This document shows positions 6,286-15,127 of a stretch of DNA of 51,062 bases, in pieces. The DNA is taken from contig JARVGJ010000015.1 of NCBI GenBank assembly GCA_029762595.1, forward strand, positions 5,209 to 56,270, read 5' to 3'. Below the pieces are notes generated by a model. It had not been told where the DNA came from, did not search any database, and worked only from the letters and a program-made list of their open reading frames with translations. Origin of the DNA: Methanolobus sp. (lineage in GTDB: Archaea; Halobacteriota; Methanosarcinia; Methanosarcinales; Methanosarcinaceae). Both the position numbers and the translations under genes were made by a program. Positions within the stretch are counted from its first letter, which is position 1. Each line of letters begins with the position of its first letter.

Positions 6286-9174
6286 ATGGAACAGGATTAC
6301 GATGCACATAGGATAGAGAACAGATGGCAAAGCCATTGGAATGAGAGCAGTATATTTGAGCCTGAACCTGATGAAAGGGAAAAGTTCTTCATTACAATAC
6401 CTTACCCATACCTTAACGGTAATTTACACGCCGGGCACACAAGGACATTTACCATCGGGGATGTCATTGCCAGACACAAAAGAATGCTTGGATACAATGT
6501 GCTCTACCCAATGGGATTCCATGTCACCGGAACACCCATAGTAGGCCTTGCAGAGCTTATTGAGAACAGGGACCCACAGACAATGAATGTCTATTCCCGT
6601 CTGCACAGGATACCTGATGATATACTGGAAACACTTACAACACCTGAAAGAATAGTGGATTATTTCAGCGTGGAAGCAGAAAAGGCCATGCGATCAATTG
6701 GTTATTCCATCGACTGGCGCAGGAAGTTTACAACCACCGATGACACATACAAAAAATTCATCGAATGGCAGTTCAATCTTCTGCATGACAAGGGACTGAT
6801 AGTTAAAGGTGCGCATCCCGTTAAATGGTGCCCAAATGACAACAACCCTGTTGAAGACCATGACATACTTCATGGTGAAGAAGCCACCATTGTGGATTAC
6901 ACCCTCATCAAGTTCACACATAAGAACATGGTCTTGCCATGTGCAACCCTCAGGCCCGAAACCATCTTTGGTGTTACCAATCTCTGGGTTAACCCGGACA
7001 TAGAACATGCAAAGATAAAAGTTAGCAAGGAAGGCTGTGAAGAGATCTGGGTCGTAAGCCAGGAAGCCTACAGGAAACTTACCTTCACCGACAGGACAGT
7101 AGAGTTCATAGAGAACGTAGCCGGAAAAGACCTGGTTGGTATCAAAGTTAAGAACCCTCTTTCAGGAAAAGAGATGATCACGCTTCCTGCATCCTTTGTA
7201 AAACCTGGAAATGGCAGTGGTATCGTCATGAGTGTTCCTGCACATGCGCCTTATGATTATCTTGCACTTAAGGACCTCTACGACAAAGACCTGTCAGAGT
7301 ATGGGATAACAGAAGACTTGCAGGAAATTGAGCTGATATCCCTCATTGAAGCAAAGGACTTCAAAGAATATCCGGCTGTTGAAGCTGTTGAACAATTGGG
7401 AGTCAAAGACCAGAATGATCCAAAGGCAGAAGAAGCAACAAAGATCGTATATCGCCGTGAATTCCACAGTGGTATCCTTAAAGAGAACACCGGGAAATAT
7501 GCCGGTGTAGCAGTTTCAAAGATCAAGGACATTCTTACACGTGACCTGCTTGATGAAGGCATTGGAGAGGTGTTCTACGAGTTCAGCGAACCTGTGGTCT
7601 GCCGCTGCGGAACGTCATGTGTTGTGAATATGGTAAAAGGACAGTGGTTCCTTAACTATTCCAATCCTGATTGGAAAGACAAGGTCTACAAATGTATAGA
7701 GAATATGAACATCATCCCTGAAGAGATAAGGGTCGAGTTCAATAATAAAGTGGACTGGCTCAAGGATAAGGCATGTGCCAGGAAGAAAGGACTTGGAACC
7801 AGGTTACCATTTGATACTAACTGGCTGATCGAATCCCTCGGTGATTCCACCATTTATATGTCATACTACATCACAAACAAATTCTTTGCCCAGGGAATAA
7901 AAACAGAGCAACTTACACCCTCACTTTTCGATTATGTGCTACTTGGAAAGGGATCTGTACAGCAGACCGCAATAGACACCGGCCTTGCCGAAACACTGAT
8001 TGCGAATATAAAGTCAGATTTTGACTATTGGTACCCCGTAGACCTGAGGTCTTCAGGAAAGGACCTGGTACCAAACCACCTGCTGTTCTTCCTGTTCCAC
8101 CATGTGGCAATATTTGAGAAGGATAAATGGCCACGTGCTCTTGCAGTCAATGGGTTTGTGTCCCTGGAAGGGCAGAAGATGAGTAAATCCAAGGGCCCCA
8201 TACTAACACTAAGAGAAGCCGTTGACACCTATGGTGCCGACGTCTCACGCATGTATATCCTTTCAAGTGCAGAACAGACGCAGGACGCAGACTGGCGAAA
8301 TGCCGGAGTCGAAAGTGCCAAAAAACAGGTGGAAAGGTTCTATAAACTTGCAAAGGAGATAATAGATTCCGGAGCCACCAGCGGGATCGAAGGGGAACTC
8401 AAGCTTATTGACCGCTGGATGCTCAGCAGGCTTCAGCAGTGTGTAAGGGAGACGAACAATGACATGACATCCATCCGGACAAGAGGAGCACTCCAGAATG
8501 CATTCTTCCTGCTCTATAATGATTTAAAATGGTACCAGAGAAGAGGTGGAAGTGCAGTCCTTTATGATGTCCTTGATGTATGGGTGCGCCTTATGGCACC
8601 ATTCACCCCACATATTTGCGAAGAGATATGGTCTGCAATGGGTCATGAAGAAGGGAATTTTGTTTCCCAGGCAGCTTATCCGATATTCTGTCCGCGCTTC
8701 ATTGACAACGATGCCGAGCTTGCTGAAGAGCTTATGTGCAGCACGCTTTCAGATATAGAAGAGATAATCAAGGTCACAAAACTAACTCCGAAAATGGCTG
8801 TACTTTACACTGCACCCCAATGGAAAGTAACTGCTTTTAAGATAGCACTTAAAATGAAACACAACGAGGATCTCAATGCCGGAAAGCTCATTAAGACATT
8901 GATGGCAGATCCTGATAACCGAAAACATGGAAAGGAAATACCAAAGTACGTCCAGAAGATAGTTCCAGACATTTCCAGCATGAAGACCGAAAGGTTTGAA
9001 ATGCTGCTTGGAATGAGACTTGATGAAACAACCATCCTTAGAGAGAATATCGGCTGCCTTTCTAATGAAATCGGTTGTCCCATACAGGTATATAATGCCG
9101 ATGAACCGGAGTATGACCCTGAGAACAAGTCAAGATTTGCATTACCTCTGAGACCTGCTATCTATCTTGAGTGA
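6286..9174 (+). CDS. leuS: Leucyl-tRNA synthetase
   Basis: A 962-residue class Ia aminoacyl-tRNA synthetase of archaeal type, charging tRNA-Leu. The Rossmann catalytic core has HAGH (48-51) and KMSKS (631-635) in the context GQKMSKSKGP. A large CP1 editing domain lies between (roughly 160-500), with the TxxGVTNLWVNP and VPAHAPYDY segments seen in LeuRS, and an anticodon-binding helical domain plus archaeal C-terminal extension follow. I start at the ATG at 6286 because GAGAGGTG sits 7 nt upstream; the GTG at 6277 lies within or next to that site. It is transcribed alone and is convergent with the nitrilase-family gene. Confidence 0.96.
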   Translation: MEQDYDAHRIENRWQSHWNESSIFEPEPDEREKFFITIPYPYLNGNLHAGHTRTFTIGDVIARHKRMLGYNVLYPMGFHVTGTPIVGLAELIENRDPQTMNVYSRLHRIPDDILETLTTPERIVDYFSVEAEKAMRSIGYSIDWRRKFTTTDDTYKKFIEWQFNLLHDKGLIVKGAHPVKWCPNDNNPVEDHDILHGEEATIVDYTLIKFTHKNMVLPCATLRPETIFGVTNLWVNPDIEHAKIKVSKEGCEEIWVVSQEAYRKLTFTDRTVEFIENVAGKDLVGIKVKNPLSGKEMITLPASFVKPGNGSGIVMSVPAHAPYDYLALKDLYDKDLSEYGITEDLQEIELISLIEAKDFKEYPAVEAVEQLGVKDQNDPKAEEATKIVYRREFHSGILKENTGKYAGVAVSKIKDILTRDLLDEGIGEVFYEFSEPVVCRCGTSCVVNMVKGQWFLNYSNPDWKDKVYKCIENMNIIPEEIRVEFNNKVDWLKDKACARKKGLGTRLPFDTNWLIESLGDSTIYMSYYITNKFFAQGIKTEQLTPSLFDYVLLGKGSVQQTAIDTGLAETLIANIKSDFDYWYPVDLRSSGKDLVPNHLLFFLFHHVAIFEKDKWPRALAVNGFVSLEGQKMSKSKGPILTLREAVDTYGADVSRMYILSSAEQTQDADWRNAGVESAKKQVERFYKLAKEIIDSGATSGIEGELKLIDRWMLSRLQQCVRETNNDMTSIRTRGALQNAFFLLYNDLKWYQRRGGSAVLYDVLDVWVRLMAPFTPHICEEIWSAMGHEEGNFVSQAAYPIFCPRFIDNDAELAEELMCSTLSDIEEIIKVTKLTPKMAVLYTAPQWKVTAFKIALKMKHNEDLNAGKLIKTLMADPDNRKHGKEIPKYVQKIVPDISSMKTERFEMLLGMRLDETTILRENIGCLSNEIGCPIQVYNADEPEYDPENKSRFALPLRPAIYLE

Positions 9175-9220
9175 TAGTTATTGAATATTTCCCGGAGAGG
9201 ATAGAAAGCAAACAACATAT

Positions 9221-10009
9221 TTAGTATAAGTAGGGCCTTCTGTCTTTGAACACCGGGATGTTTTCCCTTACATATGAAGTCATTTCAAGTTCAAGTTGAT
9301 GAAGAAGTACTACTTCCTCATCTCCTGCCTCTGCCCCCACATTCCCAAGTGCATCAGTTATGACAGAACCACCGAAGAATGATGAATCGTAACCATTCCC
9401 AACCCTGTTGCAGGCAATATGCGGGATCTGGTTCTCTATTGACCTGGCTATTGCCAGGGACTTCCATATATTCTGTCTTGGAGCAGGGAACTCGGCAATC
9501 GTCACAAGGATATCAGATCCCTCCAAAGCGAGTTTTCTGGCAACTTCCGGAAACCTTATCTCATAACATATCTGAAGACCGATTGTAAGGTCTCTTCTCT
9601 TTAGCACAATAGGGCATATTGTATCCCCGGGAGAAAAGTATTGTTTTTCCCTTTTAAATGGATGTGTTTTTCGATATATTCCCACAATATCCCCATCTTC
9701 CATACAGACCCCAAGATTATAATAAGCGGAGTCATTAGACATGTTTTTTTCAATTATAGAAAAAACAAGTATGCATCCATGTTTTTTTGAGAAATCTGAC
9801 ATTTTAGCTAATGTGTTGCCTTTTAATGACTCTGCAGACCCTTCCATATCCAGATAACAGAAACCAGTGGAAAAAACTTCAGGAAATACAAGAAGTTCAG
9901 CACCTTTTAATACTGCTTCCTCTGCCATTGCAATTGCCTTTGAGATATTGGTTGGTTTATTGCACTCAAGTACATCCATCTGGATGCAAGCTACATTTAT
10001 GAAATCCAT
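9221..10009 (-). CDS. Carbon-nitrogen hydrolase (nitrilase superfamily amidase)
   Basis: A 262-residue cytoplasmic enzyme with the Glu-Lys-Cys triad of the superfamily: E44 in LLVFPEVFSTG, K114 in YRKTHPF, and C148 in GLQICYEIRFPE. The fold is the four-layer alpha-beta-beta-alpha sandwich. These enzymes cleave non-peptide C-N bonds of amides such as omega-amides or N-carbamoyl compounds; the natural substrate cannot be assigned. The ATG start at 10009 fits the conserved first beta strand (INVACIQMD). It is transcribed toward leuS. Confidence 0.88.
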   Translation of the reverse strand: MDFINVACIQMDVLECNKPTNISKAIAMAEEAVLKGAELLVFPEVFSTGFCYLDMEGSAESLKGNTLAKMSDFSKKHGCILVFSIIEKNMSNDSAYYNLGVCMEDGDIVGIYRKTHPFKREKQYFSPGDTICPIVLKRRDLTIGLQICYEIRFPEVARKLALEGSDILVTIAEFPAPRQNIWKSLAIARSIENQIPHIACNRVGNGYDSSFFGGSVITDALGNVGAEAGDEEVVLLHQLELEMTSYVRENIPVFKDRRPYLY

Positions 10010-10194
10010 AGCAGATCAGTTAACCCTTCTAAACCTTAAAGATCGATTTGCGTTTTTATATCCTGCACAGAAATTTAATTGGCAGCACCAGGGCCTTTCA
10101 CATCAAAAAAGGTCCAACATCCATTTATTAACACATCCTACGAGACACAGCATATTCATTCTGCCTGTGATGCCCATTATTGGGGCGAATGATA

Positions 10195-10806
10195 TTATCC
10201 AAAGTCCGTTATAGCTGTAGACTTGGTCTTTGGAATCAGTCCGCTTAGGTCAACAGAACTCCTGACTATCTTGATGAATATGCAATTCGAATTCTTTATT
10301 ATATCTAAGTTAACATCGTTAAGCTCATAGGCAGGCTCACCCTGCGAAATTTTTATTTTAGTGATGCCTGCAGCATACTCCTTAGGATTCTTATCTGTTA
10401 TCCTGAGTGAACAGTTTGAAGATGATAGATAATCTGCCAGAGCCTTTGGACTGAAACCAATTTTGATCAACTCTTCTTTAAATACAGGTCTTTGAAGTGT
10501 TTTTGACAGGACATAAGTAGCTACACTGATCATCAGGGATGGTTCAACAGTTCTTATATGTTCACCTATCAATGAATAGATATCCTCATTATCACTTTTT
10601 TCTGTTTCCAGAATACTGTATACCTTTGAAGGAGGAATTTCAACTTCATTTAAGATCCTCAGGTCCCTGAGTGCTCGCAGGTACCCTGTCATAACAAGGC
10701 GATGCTCATCTATTCCCCTATCTTTTAGTTCACGGGTCACGCCACTTATAGAAAGCTGCCTTCCCCTGAGAATTTCATTGATGAGTTGGTAGATATTATC
10801 ATACAT
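10195..10806 (-). CDS. Winged-helix protein of unknown function
   Basis: A 203-residue protein, not recognised as a named family. The N-terminal 60 residues (MYDNIYQLINEILRGRQLSI then GVTRELKDRGI and RALRDLRILNEVEIPPSK) look like a winged helix-turn-helix: helices followed by a recognition segment and a wing. The middle (~80-140) appears to be a second helical or wHTH-like unit with FSPKALADYLSSSN. The C-terminal ~50 residues contain IKISQGEPAYELN. The start could be the TTG at 10860; I chose the ATG at 10806 because TATA-like sequence (AAGTATATCC) about 35 bp upstream suits a leaderless message. A DNA-binding or RNA-binding role is inferred from the fold only. Confidence 0.65.
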   Translation of the reverse strand: MYDNIYQLINEILRGRQLSISGVTRELKDRGIDEHRLVMTGYLRALRDLRILNEVEIPPSKVYSILETEKSDNEDIYSLIGEHIRTVEPSLMISVATYVLSKTLQRPVFKEELIKIGFSPKALADYLSSSNCSLRITDKNPKEYAAGITKIKISQGEPAYELNDVNLDIIKNSNCIFIKIVRSSVDLSGLIPKTKSTAITDFG

Positions 10807-11003
10807 ATTGACTTTATCATAATTGATAACAAACCGGATATACTTTACGGTACTTCCCAAAGAAAATATGAAATGATATCCCCATATACAATATACAATA
10901 TAGGCAGGTTTAAAAACAATAATGACGTTATAAGTGTCCCTTACATGGTTAAAGAGAAATACATAGCAAATATGAAATTCATTTATCCAATCTATAAATA
11001 AAT

Positions 11004-11066
11004 AACCCTTGTCATTATGTAATCGGCGGCATTTGCAACTTTGCTTACTTTACCTATGACAAGGTT
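11004..11066 (+). promoter_or_regulatory. Long-range inverted repeat upstream of the dys-like gene
   Basis: AACCCTTGTCAT (11004-11015) and ATGACAAGGTT (11056-11066) are complementary over 11 bp with one bulged C, separated by 40 nt. The pair sits about 110 bp before the deoxyhypusine synthase-like gene in a 313-bp gap (10861-11173) with no gene of its own. It could be an operator, a factor-dependent terminator for upstream transcription, or a leader structure. A TATA-like ATAATATATAATA follows at about 11109-11121. Confidence 0.35.
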
Positions 11067-11173
11067 TTGATATTAGTCCCGGGAAACTGAAAACTTTCGT
11101 AATTCAACATAATATATAATATCCCATATCCCGGATTCAAATTATTTGTCGTTTGTAAATATAGGAGAATAGA

Positions 11174-12208
11174 ATGCAGATACCGATATTCACCCAGAAC
11201 CCTACGCGCCCGGTGGAGATAGGAGACAAGTCCGTCAGTGAACTAATGGATGCTATGCAATATACGGGATTCCAGGGAAGGAAACTTGCAGAGTCCGTAA
11301 AAGCATGGGAAAACATGCTTAAAGAAGAGAAAGTGACAATTTTCATGGGACTTAGTGGAGCAATGGTACCAGCAGGTATGAGAAAAACCATTACATACCT
11401 GATAGAGAAACGGCTTATAGACTGTCTTGTAAGTACCGGTGCAAATGTATTCCACGATTGCCATGAGGCTCTTGGACTGAAACACTATGTTGGTTCCCAT
11501 ATGGCAAATGATGAAGAACTCTTTGAGCATGGCGTTGACAGGATATATGATGTCTTTGCCTATGAGGAAGAATTCAGGAATACCGATCATTTCATTGCAG
11601 AATTTGCTAAAAAACACGATGGAAGACATTATTCATCCAGAGAGTTCATTCACCTGCTTGGAAAGGAGATATCAGAGAAAGGCGACAAGCAATCCATCAT
11701 ATCCAGTGCTTACAGGCATAATGTACCTATATTCATACCTGCACTTTGCGATAGTTCAATCGGCATAGGCCTGACAATTGCCAGAAGAATGGGCTGTAAT
11801 GTCAATATAGACCAGATAAAAGATGTTGACGAGATCACAAGGATGGTAGAACTCTCTGAAAAAACAGGTGTGGTCTATGTAGGCGGAGGAGTACCAAAGA
11901 ACTTCATCCAACAGACCGAAGTAGTTGCTTCGATAATGGGCCATGATGTCGCCGGACATGAATATGCAATACAGTACACTACCGACGTCCCCCATTGGGG
12001 AGGACTTTCAGGATGCACATTCGATGAAGCAGTCTCGTGGGGCAAAATTGCTAAAGAAGCAAAGAAAATTCAGGTCTTTGTTGATGCAACGATTGCACTT
12101 CCAATCGTGACCCATGCCCTGCATGAAAAAACCAAGCATGTGAAAAGGAATATACCTTCTTTCACCTGGGATGCTGGGGTAGCAGAGATATGTTTTGAAA
12201 CATTATGA
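11174..12208 (+). CDS. dys: Deoxyhypusine synthase family protein
   Basis: A 344-residue enzyme of the deoxyhypusine synthase superfamily, which transfers an aminobutyl group from spermidine (or, in some archaea, an agmatine-derived group) to a lysine of aIF5A using NAD. The nucleotide-binding GANVFHDCHEALG region (89-101), PIFIPALCDSSIG (186-198), and the catalytic lysine K291 in DEAVSWGKIAKEA are all present; human DHS uses the equivalent Lys329. Methanosarcinaceae often carry two paralogues, and the second may make homospermidine-like products, so the exact reaction is open. The start has AGGAGAA 4-10 nt upstream. A hairpin follows the stop. Confidence 0.88.
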   Translation: MQIPIFTQNPTRPVEIGDKSVSELMDAMQYTGFQGRKLAESVKAWENMLKEEKVTIFMGLSGAMVPAGMRKTITYLIEKRLIDCLVSTGANVFHDCHEALGLKHYVGSHMANDEELFEHGVDRIYDVFAYEEEFRNTDHFIAEFAKKHDGRHYSSREFIHLLGKEISEKGDKQSIISSAYRHNVPIFIPALCDSSIGIGLTIARRMGCNVNIDQIKDVDEITRMVELSEKTGVVYVGGGVPKNFIQQTEVVASIMGHDVAGHEYAIQYTTDVPHWGGLSGCTFDEAVSWGKIAKEAKKIQVFVDATIALPIVTHALHEKTKHVKRNIPSFTWDAGVAEICFETL

Positions 12209-12268
12209 AATCACAACACATTTATTAAGTTTAACCTCCAATATGATAGGTACTAAAATGAGCAACAA

Positions 12269-12286
12269 GTGAGAATAAGTTCTCAC
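12269..12286 (+). promoter_or_regulatory. 7-bp hairpin between dys and the regulator operon
   Basis: GTGAGAA TAAG TTCTCAC is a perfect 7-bp inverted repeat with a 4-nt loop, 61 bp after the dys stop and 69 bp before the next start. It has no T-run, so it may be an operator for the downstream regulators or a transcript 3' end. Confidence 0.4.
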
Positions 12287-12354
12287 ATGAACAAGGTAAG
12301 AAGTTCAATTGTGGCTATTTATACCAGGTCCGTTGATATAAATGAGGTAATTAG

Positions 12355-12870
12355 ATGAGTAAACGAACAAGAATTATTAATGACCCTTCAGAACTCGTAC
12401 CTCTGCTTCAAGTTTTTGGATCCAAGAGACACAAAAAAGTATTTGATTCACTTCTGAACCTGTGGATGACAAAGGAAGATTTGGAAGGACTTCTAGAGAC
12501 CGATGTAACAAAAAGCATCAATGTTCTCAAAAAAAGCGGTTTGATAGAAAGTCAGTGGCATATGCCAGAACCTGGTAAAACCCCTGAAAAAGAATACCGT
12601 ACATCCTATTCTAAGGTCCAGACGAATTTTCAGTGCTCTTTTGAAGATATGAGTGATATTATAATGCTGACCTTCATGCCCTATGAAGAAGTAAAAGATG
12701 CCATTGAGGAATTGGAAGTATTGGTGGAACAAGGCAACGATTCCATGAGCAGCCTTACAAGAGCATTAAATAAGAGTCCTTTGTACATCCGTGCAGTTGC
12801 ACGCAGGTCTGACAAGCTTTCGGTCATGGGACAAAGACTGAAATATATAAATGAAGGGGAAGCAGAATGA
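12355..12870 (+). CDS. Winged-helix (ArsR-like) transcriptional regulator
   Basis: A 171-residue protein. Residues ~15-75 form an ArsR/MarR-like winged helix: GSKRHKKVFDSLLNLWMTKEDL as two helices (shown here as LQVFGSKRHKKVFDSLLNLW then MTKEDLEGLL), the recognition helix TKSINVLKKSGLIES, and a wing with EYRTSYSKV. The C-terminal half is helical (EEVKDAIEELEVLVEQ). The gene has TGAGGTAATTAG before the ATG. Its stop overlaps the next start by four bases (ATGA), so the two regulators are translated together. The target is unknown. Confidence 0.78.
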   Translation: MSKRTRIINDPSELVPLLQVFGSKRHKKVFDSLLNLWMTKEDLEGLLETDVTKSINVLKKSGLIESQWHMPEPGKTPEKEYRTSYSKVQTNFQCSFEDMSDIIMLTFMPYEEVKDAIEELEVLVEQGNDSMSSLTRALNKSPLYIRAVARRSDKLSVMGQRLKYINEGEAE

Positions 12871-13655
12871 TAGAACTTCTTCACAGCAAAAGCGGCATAA
12901 CAAAATTCCAGATTCTTATAGAAGTAGCTGCACACCAGCCAAATGTAAGACAAAAGGAGATTGCTGAGAAGATAGGAGTTACACCCCAGGCAGTATCAGA
13001 ATACATTAAAGAACTGGTTGCTGAAGGGTTGATATACTCAGAAGGAAGAGTGAGGTACAGAATAACGAAACAGGGTGTTGAATGGGTACTTGAGAACGCT
13101 GCTGACATGAAAAGATACGCACGCTATGTGATGAGTGATATAATAAGCCATGTATCCACCTGGACAGCAATTGCCCGGGAAGAACTCGAAGAAGGTAAAG
13201 AGGTCTACCTGAAAATGGATAATGGACTGCTATATGTGAGTACCACAGATGTGACAAATGCAACCGGAACTACCATATCCGGAGCAAAAGAAGGGGAAGA
13301 TGTCGGAGTTACCGACCTTATGGGCCTTATTGACCTTGAAAATGCAAGTATCACCATTTGCAGGATACCAAGGGTTGAAAGAGGAGGTTCACGCAATGTA
13401 GATGTGGAACGTTTGAGGTCACTTGCAAAGTCAAAATCATATATTGCAACAGTTGGTGTCGAGTCCCTGATATCCCTTAAAAGAATAGGACTTGAACCTC
13501 ATGTAATGTTCGGGGCAAAGGAATCGGTCATAGAAGCTGCTTACCATGGACTTTCTTCACTGGTACTTGCAATCGATGAAGAGGTACCTTCCATTCTGAG
13601 CAGGCTTGAAACAGAAAATCTTGAATACGAGCTTGTTGACCTGACTATACAATAA
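12867..13655 (+). CDS. Predicted archaeal transcriptional regulator with winged helix (COG1497-like)
   Basis: A 262-residue protein. The N-terminal winged helix (residues ~8-75) is clear: KFQILIEVAAHQPNVRQKEI, then AEKIGVTPQAVSEYIKELVA with the recognition helix, then the wing RVRYRITKQGVEWV. The remaining ~180 residues are an alpha/beta domain that may bind a small-molecule signal. The organisation matches archaeal regulators of the COG1497 group; ligand and regulon are unknown. It is translationally coupled to the preceding gene and is followed after 14 bp by a phosphodiesterase gene, forming a three-gene operon. Confidence 0.8.
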   Translation: MIELLHSKSGITKFQILIEVAAHQPNVRQKEIAEKIGVTPQAVSEYIKELVAEGLIYSEGRVRYRITKQGVEWVLENAADMKRYARYVMSDIISHVSTWTAIAREELEEGKEVYLKMDNGLLYVSTTDVTNATGTTISGAKEGEDVGVTDLMGLIDLENASITICRIPRVERGGSRNVDVERLRSLAKSKSYIATVGVESLISLKRIGLEPHVMFGAKESVIEAAYHGLSSLVLAIDEEVPSILSRLETENLEYELVDLTIQ

Positions 13656-13669
13656 TAACAGCTGATAAA

Positions 13670-14203
13670 ATGAAGATAATACTAATATCAGATACTCACC
13701 TGGAAACGGATACAATTCCTGATTACCTTTCTGATATATTTGAGCCCTATGAGATGATAATCCATGCAGGTGATTTTGATTCGCTCTCTTTTTTCAAGGC
13801 TCTTGATGCAACTGGAAAACTTAAAGCTGTACACGGTAACTCAGATGAAACTGAACTTAAAACCATACTTCCTGAGAAACTTATTTTTGAAGTAGAAGGG
13901 ATTAAGATAGGAGTAGTCCATGAGCCTGCACTTTCAATTGTAGACAATACAGCAAGCAGATACATGGCCCTGGAAATGGGGGTTGATGTGCTTGTTTTCG
14001 GGCACCTGCACAGGCCAATCATAGAAAAAAGTGATGTCATTCTTATTTGTCCGGGCTCCCCAACAAAACCAAGGATGTCTGATCCATGTGCTGTTGAACT
14101 GGAAATTGAAAACGGGTCCATAAAGACCAACATCATACCTATCACTGGTCAATCCTGTGGATATATTGACTTTTCCCGCAAGCTAGGTGGAAAGGGCGAG
14201 TGA
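13670..14203 (+). CDS. YfcE/MJ0936-type metallophosphodiesterase
   Basis: A 177-residue calcineurin-like phosphoesterase. All metal-binding motifs are visible: SDTHLE (7-12), HAGDFD (~32-37), HGNSDE (~55-60), the VHEP segment (~84-87) and FGHLHRP (~106-112). MJ0936 from Methanocaldococcus hydrolyses phosphodiesters in vitro with Ni or Mn; the in vivo substrate is unknown. At the third motif most relatives have GH(G/D), here VHEP. It follows the regulator gene by 14 bp and ends 4 bp before the convergent small gene. Confidence 0.9.
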   Translation: MKIILISDTHLETDTIPDYLSDIFEPYEMIIHAGDFDSLSFFKALDATGKLKAVHGNSDETELKTILPEKLIFEVEGIKIGVVHEPALSIVDNTASRYMALEMGVDVLVFGHLHRPIIEKSDVILICPGSPTKPRMSDPCAVELEIENGSIKTNIIPITGQSCGYIDFSRKLGGKGE

Positions 14204-14207
14204 GAAG

Positions 14208-14441
14208 CTAGTTCTGACCATTTACAGTTTCTGTTTTAAACATGACACCGGTACCTTTCAGAGTCATCTGGATCTTGTCTGTGAATTGAAGAATGTCACT
14301 CAGATCTACATTGTTCCCCCATTCATAAACATAGTCGTAGTTCCCCTGTACAGGCTTGAAGCCAAGAGACATAAGACTTCTGTCAATTTCTGAAGGCATG
14401 GCACCATTACTATTAAACCAGAGCACCAGATATGTTTTCAT
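14208..14441 (-). CDS. Conserved small protein of unknown function (77 aa)
   Basis: A 77-residue acidic protein beginning MKTYLVLWFNSNGAMPSEID. It has strong gene signals: GGTAGGTG five bases upstream of the ATG, and a stop only 4 bp from the convergent phosphodiesterase gene. The pattern of a first beta strand (TYLVLWFN), a helix (EIDRSLMSLGF), then WGNNVDLSDILQFTDKIQMT suggests a small ferredoxin-like alpha/beta fold. I do not recognise a named family. Confidence 0.72.
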   Translation of the reverse strand: MKTYLVLWFNSNGAMPSEIDRSLMSLGFKPVQGNYDYVYEWGNNVDLSDILQFTDKIQMTLKGTGVMFKTETVNGQN

Positions 14442-14560
14442 ATAAACACCTACCTAATCCAACTATGCTGACGTTACTTATGGTACTTTTGGTTGGAAAA
14501 AGGAAAAAAAGGAGAAAATGTGTTTCTTAAAGACACAATATTTATGTCCTTTATAAAATG

Positions 14561-15127
14561 CTAGTAAGTTTCCTTCAGGGACCCCAATGCCTGGGAGACC
14601 ATTAAAGAATAATGCCTGGGGTCCGTATTATAGTATTCCTTTGCTCTCTGCGAATTACCAGATTCACTTTCAAGAGCATTTACCCTTTCAAGAGTGCACT
14701 TTGCAGTCTCAATCACCCACAAATCCCTTGTCTGCCCGTCTACCACATATATAGACTCAGGACGTACTGAGGTAAGCACATCACCTTCACCGGTTGTATA
14801 TGTACTGGGTTTGCCCACCACCGCAACAAACGCCGGTGTTTCACATTCTGCAAGCACCTGAGCAGCTTCGGGTTGATACTGTCCAGCATATATCAGGAAA
14901 GAACCGGTTGGATCTGTGACACGACCGCGCCAGTACTCTGAATCAGTACCTATGTCTTCTTTCTCTATCAGTGTGCCGACAATGAATACACGATTGACTT
15001 TTGCACCTGTAGGTGTCAATAGATACTGTGGTGCATACTGGTCATCACCATCCTTGAAACTCAGATTGGATTCCCTGAACTCCTGGGCAAACACCCTTCT
15101 TGCAACCTCTCTTGAATATCCGGACAT
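14561..15127 (-). CDS. RPA-associated protein (archaeal Rpap family), short form
   Basis: A 188-residue partner of archaeal replication protein A. It holds a single OB-fold (residues ~40-130): PTGAKVNRVFIVGTLIE, then YWRGRVTDPTGSFLIYAGQY and a C-terminal VVDGQTRDLWVIETA helix lead. The ATG at 15127 directly follows the TGA of the RPA gene (15130-15128), so the two are translated as one unit. A homologous, longer copy lies at 20.5-21.4 kb with the same VNRVFVVG and WRGRISDPTGAF segments. It should bind the RPA subunit and help coat single-stranded DNA in replication and repair. Confidence 0.88.
   Translation of the reverse strand: MSGYSREVARRVFAQEFRESNLSFKDGDDQYAPQYLLTPTGAKVNRVFIVGTLIEKEDIGTDSEYWRGRVTDPTGSFLIYAGQYQPEAAQVLAECETPAFVAVVGKPSTYTTGEGDVLTSVRPESIYVVDGQTRDLWVIETAKCTLERVNALESESGNSQRAKEYYNTDPRHYSLMVSQALGSLKETY

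Noticed and set aside
10786-11001. 71-codon plus-strand frame before the dys-like gene
   Set aside because: It overlaps the start of the opposite-strand winged-helix gene, is Ile/Asn-rich from AT-rich DNA, and has no ribosome binding site.
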